Shown: one piece after another, positions 1-5,747 of the stretch
Position numbering within the stretch: position 1 is the stretch's first letter
Layout of the letters: each line of letters starts with the position of its first letter
Source of the DNA: Phycisphaera sp.
Lineage (GTDB): Bacteria > Planctomycetota > Phycisphaerae > Phycisphaerales > Phycisphaeraceae
Reading direction: 5' to 3'
Length of the DNA stretch: 6,950 bases
NCBI GenBank assembly: GCA_029287335.1
Contig: JARFRI010000388.1
Span: 1-6,950, forward strand
The notes under the pieces: model-generated
The model's input: only the letters and a program-made list of their open reading frames with translations
Database searches by the model: none
What the model was told of the DNA's origin: nothing
Translations under genes and position numbers: made by a program

Positions 1-94
1 AGTCCGTGAGCGGGCCATCGAGCGCTTCGGAGACGAGGCGGTTTATCGCCGATACATGGCGGTGATGGAATCAAAAATCCAATCGCTACAATAA
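1..94 (+). CDS. C-terminal fragment of an unidentified protein
   Basis: An open frame enters from the left edge (first full codon at position 2) and ends at TAA 92-94. It encodes about 30 residues, ending ...YMAVMESKIQSLQ. The fragment is charged and looks helical (VRERAIERFGDEAVYRRY). This resembles the C-terminal helices of many cytosolic enzymes, including glycosyltransferases, but it is too short to assign. It converges on the kinase gene, whose stop lies 38 bp further on. No convincing terminator separates the two. The frame has good coding character (GAG, CGC, GCG, ATC codons), which supports a real gene end rather than a chance ORF. Confidence 0.55.
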   Translation, partial: VRERAIERFGDEAVYRRYMAVMESKIQSLQ

Positions 95-132
95 AATTTC
101 CCAAATCGCTCGGTTGATTAAAGCGACAACGA

Positions 133-1740
133 TCAAAACGGGCTGTGCGTTGCGGCGGGCTCACGGTCGTACTCAGTGGGCAGCGCGATGGTGAAGGTCG
201 TGCCCTGCTTGGGCTTGGACTGCACGCTGATCTCCCCGCCATGCTCTTGGACGATCTTGCGGGTGACAACCAGTCCCAGACCCGTGCCGCCGTAGCCCTT
301 GGTCGAGCGGAACGGCTGGAACAGGTCGCGTTGCGTCGCACGGTTCATCCCAATGCCGTTGTCCGTCACGATAATCTGCACACTCTGGTCAAGCTCATCA
401 AACCGACAAGCCAGCGTCACCACCCCCGTGTCAGGCTCACAGGCATCCAGCGCGTTCTGCACCAGGTTCAACACCGCCTGATGGATCCCCGACAACTCGA
501 TCGGTACCGGCGGCAGGTCCGGCTCAACATCCGTGATCAACGCCACACCCTTCGCGTCGAACTGACTCTGCACCAGCCCTGCCAAGTCCTTGAACATCGG
601 CATCAGGTGCTCCATCGATAGCTCCGGCTGACGCTGCTTACTGAACTGCAACATGTTCAGCGTCAACTGATAGATCTTTTCCTGATTGCGACGGACGATG
701 TCCCAGCCCTTGACCATGACTTCCAAAGACTTCTTACGAAGGCCAAGCTCGACCACAACTGACCCGCCACGCATCCCCTGCAGGATATTCTTGATCGAGT
801 GCGATAGTGATGCGACCGCGCTGCCGACCGCGGCGAGCCGTTCTTCCTGCATGCGCTGCTCAAGCAGGCGCGCGTTATCCATAGCCAAGCCCGTCTGCAC
901 GCCGATCGCTGCGAGCAGGGAGAGTTGGTCTTCGGTGAAGGTGTAGTTGGCCAGTTGCGAATCGACTTGGATCACGCCGTAGACGTGGTCTTTGTGCTTG
1001 ATGGGCACGCACATTGCCGAGCGGATGCCGTAGGCTTGGATCGAGTCGCCGGAGGTGAATCGCGTGTCGTTCATCGCGTTGGATGAGAGAACCGCGACGC
1101 CACGCTCCATGACGTACTGCACGATCGTTCGGCTGATCGTTGCCTTGCGATTGGGGTCGGGCAGCTTGTCCGGTTCTTCACGGAAGCGCATCACCGCTGG
1201 ATCGGGGTCGTCTACCACGCTCTCACAGATCAGCACGAAGCCGCGGTCGGCCGCGAAGTACTCGAAAACGACGTCCATCATCTTCTCGAGCATCGTCTGC
1301 TTATCCGTCACCGATCCAATCAGTGCGACAAGCTGATAAATGATCTGTAGTTGGAACTCGGCGGCCTGCGAAGGCTCGGGCGAGGACATGATCATCGACT
1401 CTTCGTTGGCATCGACGATGTGCTCGACCGCGACATCGATCTCGCTGGACGGCGCGAGCCTGAGCCGATTGGCAAAGGGGTTGGGCGCGTTTTCGCCATA
1501 GATCACGAGCGTGTTGCCGGTGCGGACCTGGTCGCCGAGCTTGAGCTTGCGGCGTTCGGTGACGCGCACGCCATTGACGAACGTGCCGTTGGATGATTGC
1601 AGGTCGCGGATATACCAGGTGCCATCGCCCTCGGGCGTCAGCTCGGCGTGTCGGCGCGAGATCGTCTGATCCGACAGCACGATCGCCTCAGACGATCGGC
1701 CGATGAGCTGCGGCTCGGTGTCCGGCAGCGCGATCCGCAT
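133..1740 (-). CDS. FHA-GAF sensor histidine kinase
   Basis: Probable cytoplasmic two-component sensor kinase, 535 residues from the first ATG. Domains in order: FHA (about 1-82; GRS 14-16, SRRHA 28-32, NGTFVNG 51-57), which in this family binds phosphothreonine peptides; a linker; GAF (about 130-292), a small-molecule or redox sensing fold; a dimerisation/phosphoacceptor helix with the H-box around His314 (LSHSIKNIL); and a HATPase_c domain with N-box NLVQNALDAC (425-434), G1 box DNGIGM (460-465), F-box LFQPF (473-477) and G2 box GTGLGL (485-490). There is no signal peptide, membrane segment or receiver domain, so input is probably intracellular and the partner regulator lies elsewhere. The ATG at 1740 cuts off the first FHA strand. 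The 13 in-frame codons upstream (ending VIQGPDKG) look like that strand and lead to a CTG at 1779 with a well-placed GGAG, so the real protein is probably 548 residues. The ligand and output are unknown. Confidence 0.9.
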   Translation of the reverse strand: MRIALPDTEPQLIGRSSEAIVLSDQTISRRHAELTPEGDGTWYIRDLQSSNGTFVNGVRVTERRKLKLGDQVRTGNTLVIYGENAPNPFANRLRLAPSSEIDVAVEHIVDANEESMIMSSPEPSQAAEFQLQIIYQLVALIGSVTDKQTMLEKMMDVVFEYFAADRGFVLICESVVDDPDPAVMRFREEPDKLPDPNRKATISRTIVQYVMERGVAVLSSNAMNDTRFTSGDSIQAYGIRSAMCVPIKHKDHVYGVIQVDSQLANYTFTEDQLSLLAAIGVQTGLAMDNARLLEQRMQEERLAAVGSAVASLSHSIKNILQGMRGGSVVVELGLRKKSLEVMVKGWDIVRRNQEKIYQLTLNMLQFSKQRQPELSMEHLMPMFKDLAGLVQSQFDAKGVALITDVEPDLPPVPIELSGIHQAVLNLVQNALDACEPDTGVVTLACRFDELDQSVQIIVTDNGIGMNRATQRDLFQPFRSTKGYGGTGLGLVVTRKIVQEHGGEISVQSKPKQGTTFTIALPTEYDREPAATHSPF

Positions 1741-1776
1741 GCCTTTGTCCGGACCCTGGATGACGTTTAAGACGAG

Positions 1777-1792
1777 CAGTGGACTGCACTCC
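1777..1792 (-). promoter_or_regulatory. Shine-Dalgarno site and probable CTG start of the kinase
   Basis: On the minus strand GGAG (1792-1789) stands 9 nt before a CTG (1779-1777) that is in frame with the kinase. The in-frame TAA at 1797-1795 limits the extension, and there is no in-frame ATG, GTG or TTG between that stop and the ATG at 1740. The codons after CTG read LVLNVIQGPDKG, which fits the first strand and turn of FHA domains. The ATG at 1740 has only an AAAGG one base away, too close to serve. The non-AUG start is inferred, not proven. Confidence 0.5.
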
Positions 1793-1799
1793 GTTTAGT

Positions 1800-1884
1800 A
1801 ATGACCAATGTCCAAGCCTAAATGACCAATGTCAAGGCACTCGGGTTCGGTCATTGGACATTTAGGCTTGGGGCTTCGGTCATT
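1800..1884. repeat. Imperfect inverted repeat between argH and the kinase (AATGACCAATG type)
   Basis: The left arm 1800-1833 and right arm 1849-1884 are imperfect reverse complements around a 15-nt loop. The best core is 1812-1833 against 1849-1871, with CCAAGCCTAAATG shared exactly. Inside the left arm AATGACCAATGTC occurs twice (1800-1812 and 1821-1833). The outer end of the right arm contains the argH stop codon (TCA at 1880-1882 on the plus strand). In RNA it would fold into a long hairpin and could limit read-through from argH into the kinase or protect the 3' end. No T-tract follows, so it is not a standard intrinsic terminator. I recall similar patches between genes in many bacterial genomes; copy number here is not known. 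Confidence 0.8.
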
Positions 1885-3304
1885 GTGCAAGCCGTTCTTT
1901 CCATGCCTTGAGCTGTGCTTCAAAGCCCGACACGCCCGCGTTGCCGGCGGACTGGTAGCGCTTCACCACGTTCTCGGGGCCGAGCCAATCATAGACGTCC
2001 TCGCCAACCGCCTCAGCCGCTTTGTATTCCTTGCAGACCGCGTTAAAGTCTTCGACGCGCAGTGCCTTGAGCATGCCCAGAGCGCGCTCTTCGCACAGGC
2101 CGACCATTCGACCGACGATCTGGTGGCTGGTGCGGAAGGGCACGCCCTTGGTCACGAGGTACTCGGCCAGGCTCGTCGCATCGAGGTAGCCCTTGTCCAG
2201 GCCACGCTTGATGTTCGCTTCGTTAAACGTCGTGGTCCGCACGATCCCTGCGGCCATGTCCAGGCAGTCGCACACCGCGTCGTAGGCAGCGAAGAGGTGC
2301 CGCTTGTCTTCTTGCAGGTCGCGGTTGTAGCCGATGGTCAGGCCCTTGCACATGGTGAGCAGCGCGACGAGCGAGCCATAGACCTGCCCGGTCTTGCCAC
2401 GGATGAGCTCGAGCATGTCCGGGTTCTGCTTCTGCGGCATCATGGATGAGCCGGTCGTGTAGGTGTTGGCCAGCGTGATGAACTTGAACTCGGTCGTCGC
2501 GTAGATGATCCACTGCTCGGCCCAGCGGGAGAGCCACATGGAGGTCATGGTCAGCGCGTAGCAGAAGTCGAGGGCGGCGTCGCGCGAGGCGGTTGATTCA
2601 ATCGAGTTTTGCGTGATTCCACGGAATTGATCTAGTCCAACTTGTCGTGCGACTTCCTTTCTGTCTAAAGGCAAACTAGACCCGGCAATCGCGCCCGATC
2701 CCAAAGGGGAATCTTCGTGCAAAAAGATGTCGTATCGAATCTGGCAATCTTCGATTGCCGTCATCCAAGCACATGCCTCACCACCGAAGACGATAGGTTG
2801 AGCACGCTGGAGGTGTGTATAGCTTGGCATGACGACATGCCCGTATTCAGTTGCAATTTTGTAAAACGATTTCAGGACATTTACGTGCTTACGTTGAATA
2901 TCAACTACAGCTTGCTTAATCCAGAGCTTCAAATCCAGCGCCACCTGATCGTTCCTACTCCGCCCGGTGTGCAGCTTCCGCCCCGCGTCCCCGGCCTTCT
3001 CGATCAGCGCAGCCTCCACGCACATGTGGACGTCTTCGAGTTCGACCTTCCAGCCGGGCCAGGCGTCGCCCTGTTCGGTGATCTCGGCTTCGATCTCGTC
3101 CAGGCCCTTGTTGATCGCGCTCAGGTCGTCCTCGGTGATCAGGTCGACCTTGCACAGCATCGCGGCATGAGCCTTGGACCCGCGGATGTCGTGGGTGTAC
3201 AGGCGTTTGTCGTAGTCCAGCGACGAGACAAAGCGGGCGGCGAGGGGGTCGGCCTCGCTGCCGGTGGATTTTGCGTGTTCCCAGGGTTTGCTTGATGAAG
3301 TCAT
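1880..3304 (-). CDS. argH: Argininosuccinate lyase
   Basis: Last step of arginine synthesis: argininosuccinate is split into arginine and fumarate in the cytosol by a homotetramer of the fumarase/aspartase superfamily. From ATG 3304 the protein has 474 residues, close to the family norm of about 460. Visible motifs are HTGRSRNDQ (112-120), YTHLQRAQP (162-170, with the catalytic-region His164), PLGSGAIAG (200-208), the superfamily signature GSSMMPQKQNP (285-295, with the catalytic-loop serine), YNRDLQEDK (326-334) and the C-terminal domain region FRTSHQIVG (390-398). The start was chosen because homology-like sequence begins at about KPWEH and DPLAARF (residues 6-25). The open frame runs upstream to 3565, but that extension has no family character and crosses a terminator hairpin. 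No clear Shine-Dalgarno site is seen. Codons 116-238 have much lower third-position GC than the rest, suggesting recombination. The stop lies inside an inverted repeat. Confidence 0.95.
   Translation of the reverse strand: MTSSSKPWEHAKSTGSEADPLAARFVSSLDYDKRLYTHDIRGSKAHAAMLCKVDLITEDDLSAINKGLDEIEAEITEQGDAWPGWKVELEDVHMCVEAALIEKAGDAGRKLHTGRSRNDQVALDLKLWIKQAVVDIQRKHVNVLKSFYKIATEYGHVVMPSYTHLQRAQPIVFGGEACAWMTAIEDCQIRYDIFLHEDSPLGSGAIAGSSLPLDRKEVARQVGLDQFRGITQNSIESTASRDAALDFCYALTMTSMWLSRWAEQWIIYATTEFKFITLANTYTTGSSMMPQKQNPDMLELIRGKTGQVYGSLVALLTMCKGLTIGYNRDLQEDKRHLFAAYDAVCDCLDMAAGIVRTTTFNEANIKRGLDKGYLDATSLAEYLVTKGVPFRTSHQIVGRMVGLCEERALGMLKALRVEDFNAVCKEYKAAEAVGEDVYDWLGPENVVKRYQSAGNAGVSGFEAQLKAWKERLAQ
2590..2958 (-). 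other. Low-GC mosaic segment inside argH
   Basis: Counted in 60-base rows, GC falls to about 42-55% between 2581 and 2940, while the flanking argH rows are about 60-70% (2941-3000 is 70%). The codons change too: within residues about 116-238 AGA, CGA, GGA, TTA, CTA, GCA and GTA are used, whereas the flanks are almost purely G/C-ending. Both edges fall in strongly conserved blocks, HTGRSRND on the 5' side and STASRD on the 3' side. The frame is intact and the motifs inside (THLQRAQP, LGSGAIAG) are complete. This fits homologous replacement of a piece of the gene by DNA from a lower-GC relative. An alternative is local codon selection. Confidence 0.6.
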
Positions 3305-3391
3305 AGCAAGACAGTTTAGCGGGGCCAGGCGGGATCGCTCTAGTCGCCTGTGACAGCGGCAGCATGGCCCGAATCCAAACTTCACCCATAC

Positions 3392-3421
3392 AAAAGGGGC
3401 AGCGCCCGGAAGCGCTGCCCC
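3392..3421 (-). terminator. Intrinsic terminator in the argH leader
   Basis: On the minus strand a perfect 10-bp stem, GGGGCAGCGC (3421-3412) with GCGCTGCCCC (3405-3396), closes a 6-nt loop (TTCCGG) and is followed at once by TTTT (3395-3392). This is a textbook Rho-independent terminator pointing toward argH, ending about 88 nt before its start codon. There is no protein gene on that strand upstream for it to serve, because the next gene at 3580 points the other way. It therefore either attenuates argH or ends a short non-coding RNA. Confidence 0.75.
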
Positions 3422-3447
3422 GTCTAAGTAAACGAATGGGGCTCGAA

Positions 3448-3490
3448 AAAGTTCCAGAATCCAACAAATGGGATTCGATTGACGAACTTT
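3448..3490 (-). promoter_or_regulatory. Nested stem-loop in the argH leader
   Basis: AAAGTTC (3448-3454) pairs with GAACTTT (3484-3490), and inside it GAATCC (3457-3462) pairs with GGATTC (3471-3476) around an 8-nt loop. The sides between the stems are 2 and 7 nt. On the minus strand it lies just upstream of the terminator at 3421-3392. Between the two is GCCCC (3442-3438 on the minus strand), which could also pair with the GGGGC that begins the terminator, giving a possible antiterminator of only 5 bp. I recognise no known riboswitch class. The structure is seen; the regulatory role is inference. Confidence 0.4.
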
Positions 3491-3536
3491 CCCTCGCATG
3501 AGAGTTAAAAATGGGTACGCTTTAACCGTATCGCAA

Positions 3537-3560
3537 GGCGGGTTTACGTTAAATCCCGCC
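3537..3560 (+). promoter_or_regulatory. Hairpin/operator-like palindrome before the HTH gene
   Basis: GGCGGGTTTA (3537-3546) and TAAA-T-CCCGCC (3550-3560) form a 10-bp stem with one bulged T and a CGT loop. It ends 10 nt before the ribosome-binding site of the HTH gene. GTTAAA or its complement occurs three times nearby (3504-3509, 3521-3526 as TTTAAC, and 3548-3553), the last within this palindrome. It may be an operator for self-control by the HTH protein, or a 5' UTR hairpin affecting translation. There is no T-tract, so it is not a terminator. Confidence 0.4.
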
Positions 3561-3570
3561 GACAACTTCC

Positions 3571-3574
3571 GGAG
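3571..3574 (+). promoter_or_regulatory. Ribosome-binding site of the HTH gene
   Basis: GGAG stands 5 nt before ATG 3580. It decides the start of the small HTH gene and is clearer than the sites before argH or mqnC, where I see none. Confidence 0.65.
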
Positions 3575-3579
3575 CCATC

Positions 3580-4071
3580 ATGCTGGCAAAGACACTCAAA
3601 CGAATCGTCGACAAAAACTTCACCTCCGCCAAGGAGATCAGCGAGCTGACGGGGGTCAGTCAATCCACGGTGTACCGCTGGATCGCGGGGCAGTCCCAGC
3701 CGGACTTCGATTCGGTTCGGCTGCTCGTGCGTCTGCTGCCCGATGCCCGGGCTCAGAAAGAATTGATCCTCACCTTCGCGGCCGGGACAGACTGGCACGT
3801 CACGCGGATGGAGCTTGAACTGGACGTCAATTCCGACGGCAAGATCGACGCGGAAGACGCCCTAGACGCGAGTTGCCTGGCGCTGAAAACCTCCAGCGAT
3901 ACGCTCCTCTCGATCCGCGAAGCAAGTAAAGGCAAGATCCTCTCCAGCGATGAAACACTCGAACTCATCGCTGCGCTGAACCACACCGTCCGCCATTGCA
4001 CGATCACCCAGCGCATCCTGGTGGACATGTCCGAACAGCGCAAGAAGCGGAAGTTGAAATTGGTGAAGTGA
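3580..4071 (+). CDS. Small HTH protein with an EF-hand/dockerin-like loop
   Basis: 163 residues, cytosolic, no signal peptide or membrane segment. Residues about 14-52 form a clear helix-turn-helix (AKEISELTGVSQSTVYRWIAG), of the Cro/CI or phage-CII kind, so DNA binding is likely. Residues 82-93, DVNSDGKIDAED, match the 12-residue calcium loop of EF-hands and dockerin repeats: Asp82, Asn84, Asp86, Lys88, Asp90 and Asp93 in the liganding positions, Gly87 at the turn and Ile89 at the core. Only one such loop is present. Residues 100-150 look helical, and the tail SEQRKKRKLKLVK is strongly basic. The N-terminal part could belong to a phage CII-like regulator family, but I cannot confirm this. 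The gene is divergent from argH with a shared 275-bp control region, so control of argH or of itself is possible. It converges with mqnC across an inverted repeat. No target or family name can be assigned. Confidence 0.85.
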   Translation: MLAKTLKRIVDKNFTSAKEISELTGVSQSTVYRWIAGQSQPDFDSVRLLVRLLPDARAQKELILTFAAGTDWHVTRMELELDVNSDGKIDAEDALDASCLALKTSSDTLLSIREASKGKILSSDETLELIAALNHTVRHCTITQRILVDMSEQRKKRKLKLVK

Positions 4072-4090
4072 TTTTCGAGACTTCGTTTTT

Positions 4091-4173
4091 GACAGGATTT
4101 CAGGATTTGCAGGATGAACAGGATCAGATTTTGAATTGAATCCTGTTAATCTTGAAAATCCTGTAATCCTGTC
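4091..4173. repeat. Long inverted repeat of ACAGGATT units between convergent genes
   Basis: The left arm 4091-4124 (starting GACAGGATTTCAGGATTT) and right arm 4138-4173 are reverse complements with only a few mismatches, separated by about 13 nt. Each arm is itself built of four roughly 10-12-nt units containing CAGGAT or CAAGAT. The right arm ends at 4173, directly against the mqnC stop codon (4174-4176). The left arm begins 19 bp after the stop of the HTH gene and follows TTTTT (4086-4090). Its place between convergent genes suggests a bidirectional terminator or mRNA-end hairpin. I recall similar ACAGGATT palindromes scattered in many bacterial phyla; their mobility is unexplained as far as I know. 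Confidence 0.85.
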
Positions 4174-5622
4174 CTAATCCGAATTAGAGGAACTGATCGT
4201 TAGCTCGATTGGCTTGGTCTCATCTTTCGCGCCCTCGATGTGCAGCTTGTCGGCGCGTTGCGTGGACCAGTCTTCGACATCGAGATCAGGAGCAGACTCG
4301 CCGTCGTGGGATTTAATCTTGTTGTAAGCGTTGTCGCGCTGGGCGGGGATGAAGCCCGCGTCGCGGATCAGTCGGCAGAGCACCGCTTCATTCAAACAAT
4401 ACGTCGTGCCCGCCGCGCTGACGACGTTTTCTTCCATCATCACCGAGCCCATATCGTTAGCACCGTAAAAAAGCGCCAGCTCGCCGATGTGCGGCCCCAT
4501 GGTGACCCAGCTTGAGCCGATGGAGTGGATGTTGTCCATGAACAGTCGGCTGATCGCCTGCATCCGCAGGTACTCGGTCGCCCCGGCGAGGCGGACGACT
4601 TTGCCGGCCCGGGGGGATGCTAAGCCGCAAGCGGCTTTGTCGATGGGATCGACCTTGCCGTCGAGCACGGCTTGTGCGAGAAGATCGCCGGGGAAAGATT
4701 CACCCGTTGAGCGGTCGTAGTCCGGCAAATGCCCGAGCGGCGTGTTCTCGCGTTGGAAAGGCCATGCGATGAAGGCCATGTACTTGCCGGGGTAGTTGTT
4801 TGCGATCGCTTCGTCTTGTCGCGTCCGGATACGGCTCATGTGGTCGAAGCGATCGGCGACGCCTTCGATGTGACCAAACATCATCGTGCCGGAGGTCTTC
4901 ATCCCGAGTTTGTGCGCGGTGGCCATAACGTCGAGCCATTGGTCGGCCGTCGCCTTGCCGATGCCGATACGCCGCCGGACATGCTCCGCAAAGACCTCCC
5001 CCCCACCGCCGGGCAGCGAGTCCAAGCCCGCTTCCATCAGCATGCGCATGATCGCTTCGAGCTTGCCCAGCCAAACATCACGTGGCAACTCGTGGCCCTT
5101 CTTCGGGTCCGTCTTTGGAAAGCCGTCCATCTCGTACACCGCGACAAACTCCACGAACTCCGGCGGACTAAACCCATGAATATGAATATGCGGGAACTCG
5201 GCCTTCAAACCTATAAGCACATCAATATAAAAATCAACGCCAAGGTGCGGGTGCATCCCGCCTTGCAAGAGCACCTGCGTCCCGCCGATGTCTGACAGCT
5301 CGCGGACTTTGTCATGGAGCTGTTGCTTGGTCAGCACGTAGGCATCGTCGTCGCCTTCCTTGCGGAAGAAGGCACAGAACGTACACGATGCCGAGCAGAC
5401 ATTGGTATAGTTGATATTGCGGTCGATGATGTAGGTCCGCGTCGCGCCGTCCTCGGCCTTGCCATGGATGCGATCGGCCACCGCACTGGACCATCGGCCC
5501 AAGGCATGCAGCGAGGCCTCGTTGTAAAGACGCAGCGCATCGCGGACCGACAGCCGGTGTTTCCCAGCAATCACCGCGTCAAGCTTGAGGTCTTGTTCGA
5601 GTTGGGCGTCGGCCTTGTGCAT
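4174..5622 (-). CDS. mqnC: Cyclic dehypoxanthine futalosine synthase, radical SAM
   Basis: Radical-SAM enzyme of the futalosine route to menaquinone; it cyclises dehypoxanthine futalosine using a 4Fe-4S cluster and SAM. The cluster motif is CSASCTFC (Cys76, Cys80, Cys83), preceded by DRNINYTNV, which is typical of MqnC. Other family-like blocks are LLQGGMHPHLG (118-128), IHIHGFSPPE (146-155), GLDSLPGGGGE (199-209), TMMFGH (246-251) and SSWVTMGPHIG...YGAND (370-390). SWVTxG and NINYTN argue for MqnC over MqnE or CofH, which share the fold. At 482 residues it is about 100 longer than usual. The extra sequence is near 165-187, near 300-345 and in an acidic tail from about 435. The middle insertion includes residues encoded by a DNA palindrome (4622-4637). 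The start ATG 5622 lacks a Shine-Dalgarno site, but no in-frame ATG lies close upstream and the N-terminal LSVRDALRLY block is in place. The neighbours are not menaquinone genes. Confidence 0.9.
   Translation of the reverse strand: MHKADAQLEQDLKLDAVIAGKHRLSVRDALRLYNEASLHALGRWSSAVADRIHGKAEDGATRTYIIDRNINYTNVCSASCTFCAFFRKEGDDDAYVLTKQQLHDKVRELSDIGGTQVLLQGGMHPHLGVDFYIDVLIGLKAEFPHIHIHGFSPPEFVEFVAVYEMDGFPKTDPKKGHELPRDVWLGKLEAIMRMLMEAGLDSLPGGGGEVFAEHVRRRIGIGKATADQWLDVMATAHKLGMKTSGTMMFGHIEGVADRFDHMSRIRTRQDEAIANNYPGKYMAFIAWPFQRENTPLGHLPDYDRSTGESFPGDLLAQAVLDGKVDPIDKAACGLASPRAGKVVRLAGATEYLRMQAISRLFMDNIHSIGSSWVTMGPHIGELALFYGANDMGSVMMEENVVSAAGTTYCLNEAVLCRLIRDAGFIPAQRDNAYNKIKSHDGESAPDLDVEDWSTQRADKLHIEGAKDETKPIELTISSSNSD
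4622..4637. repeat. Perfect palindrome inside the mqnC coding region
   Basis: AAGCCGC-AA-GCGGCTT is a 7-bp perfect inverted repeat with a 2-nt spacer inside the reading frame. It encodes the KAACGLA part (about residues 329-335) of a roughly 40-residue stretch that MqnC proteins of usual length do not seem to need. I recall this type of AAGCCGC/GCGGCTT palindrome from planctomycete intergenic regions, so this may be a REP-like element tolerated in frame. That origin is inference. Confidence 0.5.
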
Positions 5623-5657
5623 CGTGACATCATAGCCACGTTTTCAAGGCATTTTTT

Positions 5658-5685
5658 AACCGCCAAGGCGCCAAGTGCGCCAAGG
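5658..5685. repeat. CGCCAAGG tandem units
   Basis: CGCCAAGG (5661-5668), CGCCAAG (5669-5675) and CGCCAAGG (5678-5685) follow TTTTTTAAC. This is a short, slightly degraded tandem of an 8-10-nt unit between frr and mqnC. It resembles the dispersed ACCGCCAAG-type intergenic repeats I recall from other genomes. It codes for nothing visible. Confidence 0.6.
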
Positions 5686-5747
5686 AAGGCATCAAGGCAT
5701 CGGCCGAGAAAAAACAACAGACCCAAACCCCTCATTGCCTTTGGGGT

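Noticed and set aside
95..132. Terminator between the first fragment and the kinase
   Set aside because: Only a 5-bp TCGCT/AGCGA pairing with an 11-nt or similar loop is seen, with no T-tract on either strand.
1829..2449. Plus-strand ORF of 206 codons opposite argH
   Set aside because: It is the complement of a certain gene with strong G/C third-position bias, which creates long antisense frames. No motif is visible in it.
3479..3512. Sigma-70 promoter for the HTH gene with TTGACG as -35
   Set aside because: No acceptable -10 lies 16-18 bp downstream; the best match (TTAAAA) is 20 bp away. TTGACG also falls within the nested stem-loop.
3305..3565. N-terminal extension of argH by up to 87 residues
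   Set aside because: The frame is open, but it crosses a perfect terminator hairpin, has no resemblance to ArgH, and the family N-terminus begins near 3304.
4091..4173. CRISPR-like array
   Set aside because: The units are short, adjacent and arranged as an inverted repeat without unique spacers, and no cas gene is present.
4729..5295. Plus-strand ORF of 188 codons opposite mqnC
   Set aside because: Same reason: an antisense shadow of a well-supported gene, with no domain character.
4174..5622. Assignment as MqnE or CofH
   Set aside because: NINYTNVC, the SWVTMG block and GANDMGSVMMEENVV fit MqnC better. MqnE and CofH share the radical-SAM fold but have different signature blocks.
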